This document shows, piece by piece, positions 1 to 13,000 of a stretch of 64,000 nucleotides of DNA. Within the stretch, counting starts at the first letter, position 1; each line of letters opens with the position of its first letter. Source of the stretch: Pisaster brevispinus (taxonomy: Eukaryota; Echinodermata; Asteroidea; Forcipulatida; Asteriidae); contig JAMKCF010000013.1 of assembly GCA_023634235.1 (NCBI GenBank), positions 18,477,705-18,541,704 on the forward strand, read 5' to 3'. The position numbers and the translations under genes are program-made. The notes under the pieces are model-generated. The model saw only the letters and a program-made list of their open reading frames with translations, searched no databases and had not been told where the DNA came from.

Positions 1-553
1 GTTCTTAAAACCAAAGCCCTATTTCTGCTAAGCATGTTTAAAATTGGCACCTCTGTTCACATTCCTTATACCATGGAATTCATTCTCTGGCAGGTAATGT
101 GTCATAACTTTTCTCTTTTGATGCATTGTTATGTCTTCAGTTAGCGATAATGTCATCCATCAAGGCTGTGTTGTTTTATGGGCATAATGTTGAACTGCCT
201 TCCTGATCCCAAAGGCACTATAAATGTGCATTCTCCCATTAACCTTTACAGAAAGGTATTTGTGTTTCTATTAAGTTTGCTTGGCCTGACACTGTCTCTA
301 GTGGCAAATATTCTGAGCTGTTTTGACAAAATTGATTTCTGAGGAAGATTGATTCTGAAATACCTTAGTTGTCAAGGCTAGCACTCTAAGCTTATAATTG
401 TTCCAAGAGTAGACTTTCAACAAGTATTGAAGTATTTTGCTAAAGACAAACAACACAATGTTTGAAAAGTCTGAATTCATCACACCTCGGGTTCTAAGAA
501 CCTGTTTTCTTCCTGGAAGGGAGCATTATTACATAGACTTGTGGTAACCCTTA

Positions 554-697
554 AAATTCACACTGTGTGAAGCTTTAAATCTTGTATTTAAATTCACACT
601 GTGTGAAGCTTTAAATCTTGTGTTTAAATTCACACTGTGTGAAGCTTTAAATCTTGTGTTTAAATTCACACTGTGTGAAGCTTTAAATCTTGTTTTT
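554..697 (+). repeat. 36-bp tandem repeat, 4 copies
   Basis: Units start at 554, 590, 626 and 662. Each contains the odd palindrome TTCACACTGTGTGAA followed by an AAGCTT site, so each transcript copy could form a small hairpin. It lies in the intron before the first visible exon. Confidence 0.9.
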
Positions 698-721
698 TTA
701 ATTTTAAGGTGAAATTAATTA

Positions 722-792
722 GACGGGGATTTGAAGCTGCGACCTCCGGATTAACATGCCAGTGCTGTACCAACTGAGATGTCTAGTACTAA
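722..792 (-). repeat. tRNA-derived SINE head (minus strand)
   Basis: The reverse complement has an A-box-like ATCTCAGTTGGTACAG, an anticodon-like GTT loop and a B-box-like GCTTCAAATCC. The stems are imperfect, so this is a tRNA-derived repeat and not a tRNA gene. Confidence 0.55.
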
Positions 793-924
793 TATGGGCG
801 GTTAAATCAATGGAAAACAAACAAAGGCCAAGATGAAAAACTGACACAAAACAATGAATCTGTTGTAACCTTGTTTTTATAGCAACAATTTTTAAAACAT
901 TTCTTCTGTTTTTGTTTTCTGCAG

Positions 925-1062
925 CATGTTTGTCTGCCAGTGAGCTGGATGATACCTTGATGCATTTAGATGCTGGTCTTGACCTGGCTCTAGACAGAGC
1001 TAAAGTGTGGTCTAAATATGCTAAGGATGTCATCTGTTACGTTGAGAAGAGGACCCACTTAG
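925..1062 (+). CDS. ARHGAP29: RhoGAP gene, visible exon 1 (F-BAR start)
   Basis: The acceptor is tttgttttctgcag and the donor gtaact. It encodes the first F-BAR helix, including LDAGLDLALDRAKVWSKYAK and YVEKRTHLE, typical of the HMHA1/ARHGAP29 group. The exon starts with two bases of a split codon and ends in phase 1. Confidence 0.85.
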
Positions 1063-4000
1063 GTAACTCCACTTGATTATATTTTACCTTCTCTTGGTTA
1101 ACCTTGTGATTCTCATTTCCCTTAAAGAATCCTTTCCCTGTAGGGTTGCCTGAAGCAGGCCTGGATTTACATGGAGGCCACAGAGGCCATGGCCTCTTTT
1201 GCCCTGGTCTTGGCCTTAGTGCCCCTTCAAAAGTAAATTTTGCAATGAAAGTGCCTTATGCAAAATAAAAACTGGCCTTGCCTTCTCAAAGCTGAAATTC
1301 CAGGCCTGTCTGGGTGATTCATTACTACAAGTAGCTAGTCATGGGGCTAAGATCTTATCAGGACCCGAAGGTGATTGCCTGAGTTTGATGGATTCAGTAT
1401 TCGTACAGGCAAACCCACTGTGCTGGTTATAGGCCCAGGCATACCTATCAGAGCTGCCAACACTCCCTGATTCTGCAGAAAGTTCCCTGAAAATAGACAA
1501 ATCTTTCTATATTCTGATGAACACATTTTGAAATCTCCCTAATTATGGACAAGGCATTTGCTTGAGTTTAATGGATTGGGTCTAATGTTCTATTTTACTG
1601 CTGATCCGTCCTGGAAAGTGTGTTGACCAATCTTTTTTTTTTTTACATGTTTGGCTGTTGAGTAATGAAATGAGTACTGATGAATTCTGATACATCTCGG
1701 AAGTTTACTTTCCCAAAATGCTTGAACTGTGGCATATGATATGGATATTATCATTCCTGTCAAGTGACGTTTTGATTAAAGCATTTCTTCTACTTTTGTT
1801 TTAATTAACAGAGACTGAATTTGCGAGGAGCATTGCCAAGCTAGCTGTCACAACACGTCCAACCCTCAAAGAGGAGGTGGGTAGTATTACAAATGCGATC
1901 TTTTTCTTGTGAGAACTTTTTTGTTGCTCGTTGTTTGTTTGTTTGTTTGTTTGTTTGTTTGTTTATTGGGGGGTGTTGGGGTGTTTGTTTGTGTGTTTTG
2001 TTTTTGTTTTTGTTTTTTGTTTTTTTGGTGGGGCTTTTTTTTTTTTACCATATCCAGTTTGTTTTTATAAAATAATCAGTGAAATTGTTGGCTTATTTAT
2101 TTTTCTTGCAGACTTATCTCCCGTTCCAGTCTACCTATCTCACAGCACTAGAGCATGTAAGTCAATCAAAGTAATAATAATAATAATAATAACAATAATA
2201 ATAATAATAATAATAATAATCCTTTGGGACTTAATCATTCAGACTGATTCTATTATAGAAAATAGGCGTCCGGATGTTGTAGTCTTGGATAAGATGAAGA
2301 AGATGTGTGATGACATATGAATATTGACATAAGGGTAGCTTTGGAGGTTTCTGTAATGAGTTTGGAACTTCAGTTATGTATAGTGACAAGACCAATCTTA
2401 CCAAAAGTCACTTTCATTTAAAAATCAAAACGAAAAAAGAAAAAAAAAATTATCAGCTGATGTACTCTTTTTGAAGGCATTAATACTGCAATAGAAATCT
2501 GAAGAATACTTTACAAAGTTTAGTGCACTGGGCCATTTCCTCTTTCGCTTTTTGTTTGTTTGTTTGTTTGTTTGGGGGGCAAATACATAGTTGCTTTTCA
2601 GTTTTAAGGAGTTATGACCAAGGGCGTCGGGCAAGACCATGGCTCCTGAGGCAAAAGTCTGTGGCCTGTAAAAATGAAAGAATTTTTTGTTCACTTATTT
2701 GGTAAACTCTACATTTTAGAATGGAAATGAGACTGCGTACTGTTGGAAATAGTACACAAGTCTCTTTTATGTGATACATATTTTGCCGTGTTTCCTGTCT
2801 CATATCAGCAGTTACAAGATTATAAACAAAGTACACCAACTTATATGTTATTCATATATACAGGTCTTCCCGTAGGTAGGCATGTACATGTATAGTATTT
2901 GTGCGTTCTTAAGGAAATCACATACTGGTATATCAGATATGGATTAAGCAACAAGTTCAGAATCTGGATTTATATCCTCAACCTTGTAAATCTCTTGTAG
3001 GACATCAACTTCCTGAAAAACTGTGATGCCACTCACCTGCACATTCAGGGTCATAAATTTGTTGAGGTAAGATTGGTATGATATCTGTGAAGGTGCATTC
3101 CTTGAACATTTTGGTGCTGAAAATTTTGATGTAAAACAATTACATGCCCATATTGACTGGGCTTATTTGTCTAATGACATTGTTTTGTAAAGAACTAAAA
3201 ATCACATTCAACAGGAAAATATTCCACCTCCTTTCCACGTTGTAGTGACGCACATTTATGACAACTGTAAAGACATTTTATGAGCGTCATAGCTTGATAA
3301 AGAGAGAACATTGTCATAGAGTTAGATGTTGCAAACTGCTTCAAAGGAACTATGGTATAAATGCCCAAAATAGTTCATGGCCTGACATTTTGACCTGAGC
3401 AGAGTCTTTCTCAAAACCTTTGAGAAAGACTCTGCTAGTGTCGAAAACGTCGGGCCATTAACTCTTTTTTGCTATATACAAAAGAATTATGTTTCAAAAT
3501 TCAGTACTTGCTTTAAAAAATAGCAATGCAATTATATTCAACTCCAAATGTCCATTTCAAAATGTTCCCATAATTCTTTTGTTAATTCTGTGTCAATTTA
3601 TCTTCTTTTTTTTCATGTTTTTTTTTTTTTGTTTTTAATAAATAGTTTGTCATTGTCAATTAATACAAACTCTAGATACTAACAAACATTTGGTTTTTGG
3701 GTAAAAGACAAATAATATTCTTTATTCCCTATGCAAATTTATCATCTATTGAAATCAATGTGGTACCTGCTGCTAAAATATAGAATTTGAAAGCCTCCAG
3801 TTACTTGGCAATCTCAAGGGTCTAGTGGTAAGACATCTGCTCTAGGTATATGCAAAGGTCATTGGTTTGAATCCCACCCAAGTAATATGTCTGTGGATTT
3901 GTTTCACAGGACTCTGGCATGTCTGGGGAAAGTTCTGAGTACACAGTGCTTGGCACACTTCAGTGTATGGATAAAACACAAATAATAGCAATTATAAAAC

Positions 4001-7000
4001 TCTTCAACAACAAATTGTTTGTAAATAAAACATGTTTGTGGTTATTTCAGCAACTAGAGGCAAGAAGGGCAGACCATGACAAGAAAAGAAAACATATACG
4101 CCAAACATGGAACAGTATCAAGAAAGAAATGGTATGTATTTTTAAAAATAATTTCACTCAAACAATCCAAAACTCGTCAAAGTCCAACAAAAATTGGTTT
4201 TATGTTTTGTCAAAGTTTTTGTCCACACTCATTACTGAGTTTATTTCGATTGCGGCAGTGGAATTAAGCAATGCTGATTCATTGGGTTTTCAAATACCAT
4301 TTCCTAAATTTCAGCCAGTAATATTTAACTGGAAGATCGGTACTGGTGTGGACTTTATAATCATTGAGCTTTCAGTTAAAAACTTTTGTTTTTTTTCCTC
4401 CATCAATTACCACAATCCTGTATATTGTCTTTATGGTATGGCATTCTTGTGCATCTTTGGACCACACTCTTATTCCTTATTGTGACCAAGTGGTCTAGTG
4501 CATGGAACTCAAGCTGAATCATTGGAGTGTGGGTTCACTTCAGTCATGACCCATATGCCCAAGCAAAAAAACTTGGAGGAACCTGAAAGTGCGAAGACAC
4601 TATTGAGTTGGATTTAGCCCCTTGGCATTGATTTCAGCAGCTTATGGTTGTATGATCCCAGGGAGTTGAGAATGGTTAAGGATTGGTCTAGGTATGCCTG
4701 ATGATTAGGGATAATAGTGTCGTAAAGTGGCTTGATCTAGGTACTAGGATATGTGTGCTATATAAGAACCAATTATTCTTTGAACCCTCCACCTGCAGCA
4801 TGAGCGTAAGACCAATATGGAGAAGTGTCAGCAGCAGTACTTCAACCGCTGCCAGGAATACGAGAAGATTAGAGAGTCAGCTGCCAAGATGGAGACGGAG
4901 ATCTTGAATACGAGTAGCGGCACCAATGCCAGCAAACTTGAGAAGAAGAAGAAAGCGGAGGAAGAAGCACTGATGAAGGTATATTATAATCCGGCCAATT
5001 TTGATAAGGCACAAGCTGACCATTTTACTTAAGCTCAGTGTTTTGTTTGTGAAGTCCAACTTGATCTCTTTGTGGAGTCCAACTTGATCTGTTTGTGGAG
5101 TCCAACTTGAGCTCTTTGTGGAGTCCAACTTGAGGTCATTATGGAGTCCAACTCAAGACCACAAAGTAATAGTTCCGTCCTATTCTTCTACAGGTCAAGG
5201 AAGCTGAGACTACATACAAGGCATGCATTGTTGAAGCCAATGCAAAGAGGCTGGACATGGCTGCTGTTAAGGTAAAGAATCCTTGCAATGTTCTATCATT
5301 TTGCGTAAAGCAGGTCCAGGCATTGCAAAACATATTAAAGAGGGGAATCTTGTGGGTATTTTAGATCAATCAGAGTGACAATTATGTACTACCATTTATT
5401 GGTAGACACTATGCCTCACATTGCACCCAGCGTAAAACTGTTCATGTATCACAAGCCTCATTAACCAATGATGTTGACACTATTATACCAAGTGCTTGCA
5501 TGCCATGAGATCAAATCTTCTTGATGTGCATACATGAGAAACTCAAATGGGTGCCAATAATGGCACAACAAATTTGTACTGGGTATGTCCAAATGACCCA
5601 AAATGGATTGGTCTCAAAGAAATATGAAAAAAAAAGAAATAAGGAAAGTACACAATAAAAACAAAACAAATTATGAGTAATTTCGTTCACATCCTGTAGT
5701 TTTCAATAAATACCATACAACCAACCAAAATTTTGTCACTTTTTTGTGAAAACAAACAAAGTTTAATTAGGGATTTTGTGTATGTGTGTATCTGTCTTAT
5801 GGCCATTTTGCATTCGGGTTTAAGCCACTTGCAACAGTGAATATTCAACATTTTGTCATGCTACTATTAATAAATTTGTTGATGTGATGATGACTTGCGG
5901 TGGGTGTTGCTCCTTATGCTTGGCCTTTAGATGGGACACAAGGCTGATCCGTGCCCGGAAACCTCTGTTGAATTGGGCAGGCACAGAAAATGATGGATTG
6001 AGAGCCTGTGTTGGTGTGCAGTTGATGGAGTATGGCATGCACGTATTGTAGCACCCTGGTCTGCTTGATGGTTTGAGCACCCTTATCCAAACACGGCAAT
6101 TTATAGCTTTGGCTTCCGAGGTGTCCATAGGAATGCTGGTGGCCTCCAGTGTCCTCTTGAGTCCGTCTTTGTAGTGGAGGCATTGGCCTCCCTGTCTCTG
6201 CTTTCCGTTGAGGTGTTCGCTTTATAAGACTGGGTAGGCGATGGTCCTCTATGCGGATAACATGGCCAACCAATAACGCTGGACAATATCATGATAGTAT
6301 CGTCATTGACGTTGATTTTGAAAATATCGAAATATCTGTCAAAGACGATATACTTAATAAATAGACGATATCATGTTTTTTTTGCTAGGACATCTAAAGT
6401 AATCTATTATCCGCCATCTTAAGCTGTACAATCTTTGAAATGTTCCAATTGGCCCATAGCAGTATCCATCACCTCGATCCTGCGCATGTTCTATCCGTGC
6501 CTCCGTTCCTAGTGCTTTATACTTTTTCATTAGGGGAACAGCATGCTGCAGTGGGTACGAAGCTGCAGGGGAAATTTCCTCGGTGAGAAAGCACCGCGTG
6601 GTCGGGAATCGTCGGGTGCACTGAAAAATACATGTATTTACGTAACATGCACGTGTATGGTTAGGTGCAGTGGTGTCAGTGAATGAATCAAAATAAAAAT
6701 CGAGGCCCCAGCTGTTAGAGATTATGGAGGTAGAAATCATGAAGTAATTGAGTCGGAACCAGTGATAAAAAAACTCGCAAAAAAAATGTAAGGTGTTCTG
6801 TTTTCATGGAATATGGATGTTTCCAGTGATTTTATCTCAGCGGTTTGAATATTATTTGCAGCGGTAAAACTGTTTTTCCGCATTCGATAGAGTCATTGTT
6901 AGCTGATTCTATAGGGTACTTTCAGTTCTAAAAAAAACTTCACAATATATCGTAATATCGCCGATATTTACCTGATGATATTTCGCCAGTCAAAATGTTT

Positions 7001-10000
7001 GATATTGTCCAGGCTTACCAACCAACTAAGACAATTATAGAAGGATAACCTTGGGTTTTTTTTTTGTCTGTTTACAGAAGGAACTTTTGGTGAAACTCAG
7101 AGAGCTTATCTATCAGTGTGATCAGACCATGAAAGCAGTAAGTCTTTGAAATTTAGAATCAGATAAAAGGGTTACTTGTGAAAGTCTTCTTCAATTTCTT
7201 GAGAGGATTATGTTGTAAAACACCTTTATCCTGCTACTAGGATATATTCGCTATTTAAGGATCATTATTACTATTGTAGTTAAAAGATGGATGAAAACTT
7301 CCACACATCAACTGCTTTTTAATAAATGTTGAAGATTTTCTTTAACCAATCTGCTTTAAATATATATTTTTTATTAAGGTCACAGTGAGTTACTTCCAGT
7401 TACAGCATTCTCTCTCAGCCCCAGCACCAGTCCAGTTTCAGACCCTCTGTGAGCAGAGTAGATGCTATGAACCTGGGGTTCAGTTCAGCGAGTTCGTCCG
7501 ACATTACAAGCCCAGGGTTAAAGGTCACTCCTCCAGACATGAGGAGGCATTCGTCTTTGAGCCTTATGTGTGAGTTTCTGGAGTGAAAGTAACTGATTTC
7601 AGGGACATCTTTGCCATTCTTTTATACTTTGAAAAAAAAAGCACTTTAAGATGCAGGGATGAAAAAGTACAGTCTTCATGGTCTTGCATCTTAAATCAGA
7701 CCTTTCTATGTTTTTCTGGTGATAGAAGTACAGATTATTTTCTTCAGATATAAAGATATCCTGCTCTATGATCCAACTCTCTAGTGCTGAGATACCAAAA
7801 GGTGGAAATGTCATCATTTCAACATACCTCCTAAAATGTTGATCCTAGTTTCAGACTGTTTTTGAAGGCAGTAACTCTCACCCTTGAAGGTTTTCAAATG
7901 GCTGAGGGTGTTGGTTCGATTCCCTGGGTTCGATTCCCAGCTGTGACTTTTTGTATTTTAAGGACTTGTAACGTGGACCATGCTTTACAACTATATCAGC
8001 AAAGAGCAAAACTGAACACCTCTTTATTTTTGGGGGGTTTTAACTGTTGTCAACAATTTTATTTATTGCCTCTGATCTTTATTGAGTCAATTCATCTGGC
8101 GTCACCATCGCAATAATCTTGGTTGCACCATTTTGTCCCATGTGTTATACAGTATTGTGCACATTTTAGGCCACGCAGTGTTTACATGCTTTTTACCATA
8201 ATTTTCTTGTGCAGTTTGACTCCCAAAATGGTGAGCGTAGCAGACAGTAGATGCATATGACATTGGCTCAATATGTTTTGTTTTCTCATTAGTGTCAGAG
8301 TTCTCATTTCTATCTCTCATGTCTGTTTGTCCTTGGGGTGTTTGTTTGTTTTTTTGTTTTTTTGCTGTTTTCTACAAGCCTCATGCTTTATTTGCTTATT
8401 TTACTTTGCTTTGTACATTAGGTTATATTGCTCTTTTTGTTAGCAGCATATTTACATGTATAAGTTTTTATTCCACATAAAAGTATTGAAATGAATGTCA
8501 AACGTCACTGGATTGAAATGAAATGAGTGACATCTTTGTTGTTCTTAGGTTGATTGATAGGCCACGTAAGCCAAGCTCCCACTCATTGGACAGTCAAGAC
8601 GATGAGAGATTGGTATCACCAAGTAAGCATGGACACCCAAGGAGTAGCAGTTCACCAGATAGGGCAGGTTAGTTATGTCAGGTGTCTATTAACCCCTTGC
8701 ACTGATATCACATGCACTTACTATTTGCCCTTGGTCTGCCATTTTGAGAGGAAAAAATGATAAAGATATGGTAAGTGTTGCCTCAAAGGAACCCTGCCCA
8801 TTAACACACGGGGAAACTGACTCCCAAATTGGCACAACTTATGAAATCTTCAAGGGGTTTGTGGTGTTTTCTCTCAACAAAATCAATGTTTAGATGAAAA
8901 TTTGTCAAAAAGAGTTTGTATTAGACCTGTCATGTTGCACTTTGACAATTCAAATCAATGTATTCAAGCAGAAGCTGGAAGGATAAATAGTTAGAATGAC
9001 GATCAGTCTTTATAGATGCTAATGTGAAAAAGGGAATATGATGTTGAAAGATGTCAGCAACAAAACAAATGTTTTTTACTGATGATTAAATGCCATTTAT
9101 AATCCCTTCCTTTCATTTCCAGTTGAACCATTTGAAACATTCAACTGCACTTGTTGTGTATGGTCGAACAACTGTGCACTGAATTGTTTGTGCACTGTCG
9201 AGATGCATTTACCACATGATATCACATTGCAGACTGGAATAGTTTATTTATCATTCAAACCCATCATAGTGGATGATATTGAATGGTCAGACAGGAGGAG
9301 GGTTGACTGTGTACTGTGTGGATGCATTCACCACATGATTTCATATGGTAGGCTGGTGGATCTATCATTTACAATGGAATTAAATTGTCAGTCAGTAGGA
9401 GGGTTATTATTTTGGTTTTACAATTGCACCAATATGCGGTACAATAAATGAATCCACAGGCTACTGGGTTGGGATTGGAACCTGTGACCCTGGCATTCCG
9501 GAGCAGAAGTCTTCACCACTTGACCACTGAGCATGCCTGGTGATATGAGGTCAGTGTCAGGGTGAAAACAAAATATCTTGTTTTACACATTGTAGATCTA
9601 AAGAAATTAATGTTTAACCAAACCTGATCTTATAAAACAGATAAGAGCAAACCAGTTCATGCCTGGGTAGGCACTGCACCAGCACAACAGGCTAGTGACT
9701 CTGACAGTATGAGCGGCAGCTCCACTAAGTCTGTTGATGCATCGCCATCAGCCAGCCCGATGAACGGCCACAGAAATCTCAACAGAGAGGTTTCCACAGG
9801 AACCATGTCATCAGGGGATGAGTTGGTTGAGACTGATGACAGCCGCCAAGCACCTAGTGGCACAAGTAAGTACACTGGATTCTTTTGGGAACATAGCATT
9901 AAACACTACCACTCTTGGTTATTCTTTCCAGTGAGTTGATGGACCATTTGCAACTATCTAACTGCAAGGGTTGTGCACGGTGGCGCAACTATGCACAGAG

Positions 10001-13000
10001 CTAATTGTGTACACACAGGACAGTGGATGATATTGAATGGTTAGACAGGAGCAGGGTTGACTGAATACTGTATGATGCATTCACCACATGGTATCATATT
10101 GCAGGCTGGCATAGTTTGTAAATCATTCAAAACCACAGCTAATGGTATTGATTGATCAGACAGTAGGAGGGTTATAACAAATGTAACAATACCAAGTCAC
10201 TAAAACCCTTAAGAATTCCAGAGTTTCTCATATGTGTGACCTTTATAACCTGAGTAACCATTTAGTTGCCGATTGAAAGATTTTGAGAATTTTAAGATTT
10301 TAGGAGCCTTCCACGCAAGGCAATTCATACAGGTAACACTAACAGGCCTTTTTTTTGCTTACTTTTTCACAAAAATTTATTGAAAGTGTTGATGTGTTTG
10401 TCTTGTCTAGCAAGATTTGCAGTAACACCATATTTACATGAGTAGGATTTGTAACTTTAAATGGAGGAGATGCAATCTAGTAAGGTTTGCAGTAACACCA
10501 TGTACATGAGTAGGATTTGTAATTTTGCATGGGGGTTATACAATCTAGTAAGGTTTGCAGTAACACCATGTACATGAGTAGGATTTGTAACTTTGCATGG
10601 GGGTTATACAATCTAGTAAGGTTTGCAGTAACACCATGTACATGAGTAGGATTTGTAATTTTGCATGGGGGTTATACAATCTAGTAAGGTTTGCAGTAAC
10701 ACCATGTACATGAGTAGGATTTGTAATTTTGCATGGGGGTTATACAATCTAGTAAGGTTTGCAGTAACACCATGTACATGAGTAGGATTTGTAACTTTGC
10801 ATAGGGGAGATGCAATGTAGTAAGTTTTGCGGTAACACCATGTACATTAAAAAATCTTTCTATGAGTTGAGATGGTTCTGTGAAGAACTGGTAGTGTAAC
10901 AATTTGATAATCAGATCAGTATGCTCTAACAGTCTTTAGGAGATTTCCTGGAGCCAGTTGCCTCTAAATTCCCTTGTTTGACATGATTTATTGATCTGTG
11001 TACATGGTTTTTTGTGCAAGTTGTATAATGTGGATTCTTTCTTCAAATCCAACAGAACTCATTGAGTCAGTGCCAAACTCCTTTCGCAATCTTGCCTTCT
11101 CTAAAGCAGCTCACACTCACCTCATACGCAAGCTTCGTACTCCCTCAAAGTGCCGTGAGTGCGACAGCTACGTCTACTTTAATGGTGCGGAGTGTGAACG
11201 CTGTGGCCTTGCGTGCCACAAGAAATGCCTGGAATCGCTGGCGATCCAGTGCGGTGGCAAGAGGCTAATGGGCAGGATGAACGTCTTTGGTGTCCCTCTA
11301 CGAGACCACCTTAAGGCGACCAATCGGGATGCCCCGTTCTTGGTGACAAAATGTTCGTCTGAGATCGACACGAGAGCATTACATGTGAAGGTTTGTGGTA
11401 GTGTTGAAAGTTTTAGTTTTATTGATTGTTCCTTTGCGAAAATATAGTCTTTTTTTGTGTGAAAGCATTTTGGTACAGTCTCTTTTGGAGAAATTATTTA
11501 TTTGAATTAACTTTGACACAAGTGTACTTTTTCTCTTATCCCCAGGGTGTTTATCGAGTGGCAGGGTTAAAGGTCAAAGTTGAAAAGTTATGCCAGACAT
11601 TTGAGAATGGCCTTGACCTCGTTGACCTTTCTGAGACCCCTCCGCATCTCATTACCAGCGTTCTCAAACTATACTTCAGACAAGTAAGTGGAGTTTGAAA
11701 TCATAAAAGAGGATTGTGTCCTCCTTATTTAGGCCATAGAAGGGCTGTAAGCACAGTCTTGATTGGCGGCATTCGTTTGTTTTAACGTAGTCGATGATAT
11801 CTTGACACAAATTACTGGAGAAGAGAATCTGTATTAAAAATCTGGCTCAAAACGAACGTCTTGATGCTGTTGGCACTAGGACCCACCCACATTTTTTTTT
11901 CTGACCACGATTTGAATATTCATGAAATGCCAAGTTCCTCCGAGCTGGCCTCTAAGCGAGTTGATGTTGCGCCCTCTACCGGTGACTAATACAAAAAACA
12001 GAGTCGCCAATCAACACTACTGTAAGTGCAGAATGTTGTTAGACAGCACCATGACGATGGTCCCAGCTGTTGTCTTTACACACATGTACGATAAGCAATG
12101 TATATCCCCAAGTGCTTTCCTGAGGGCCCAGAGAAAAATGCTTGTGTTGTAGGAAAAAACTAACGTACAACTATGCTAACATTTGGCCCTAGCTGGGAAT
12201 CGAACCAGGGCCACAGTGGTGAGTGGTAAGCACTTTATGCACTAGCCACCCACCCATGCCACCCCTGAAACTAATTGATCTTTTTATATTTCCAGCTCCC
12301 AGAGCCTCTGCTGACCTTTAAGCATTACCCAGAATTCATCAATCTGGCTAAGGAGTTCCCCCGCAGCGTTCCTGAGAGCGCTGAAGATGAGGAACGACTG
12401 ATCACCAAACTTAGGAGCATCGTTAACAGCATGCCCGAGGAGAATTTCAAGACACTGAGAGTTCTTATGCATCATCTCAAAGGGTGAGTAGATGACGACT
12501 GAAAATTCTTCAAAATCAATCCCTGGGATTTTCCTCTATTTTGATGGAGGAAAATCAAGCTGGAAGTTCTTTCATCATCGAGAAAATGATGACTTAAGAT
12601 GCAAGCTTCAAAAAGTTGACTTTGAGACACTTGCACAGCCTTGGTGTCTGCCATTTTGGACGCTTATGGTGCATGAATAATATTACCCCAGACTTTGGTC
12701 AGTTATTTAATTCTTGAAACCATCTCAGCTCCCTGGAGAGTATGTAGTCTAGGTTGCCATGAATGTAGCTCACCAAGCTAATTCAATCACAAGAACCATC
12801 CCTGCCCTTCGGCTACCCATTTACCCATGGAAGAAGAGAATCAATTATAGTTATGTTTGAGGACATGAGTGTCATAATTGGGATTTGGACCCACATTGAT
12901 GATTTTACCATTCGGACATGACATACCAAATTACATAATATGCATTTGTTGCTGTTTTTATTTTTATTATGTGTTTTGCATCTAGAAGATTGGATTTGGA

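Noticed and set aside
1893..2320. Two overlapping plus-strand frames rich in Val, Phe, Cys and Leu
   Set aside because: They translate the (GTTT)n and T-rich tract around exon 3 and are not membrane proteins.
3919..4485. 188-codon continuous frame
   Set aside because: Only 4051-4131 inside it is coding. The rest is AT-rich intron on both sides of clear splice sites.
6354..6740. 128-codon minus-strand frame
   Set aside because: It shows no recognisable motif, lies in an intron with repeats and has low-complexity surroundings. Chance is the simplest reading.
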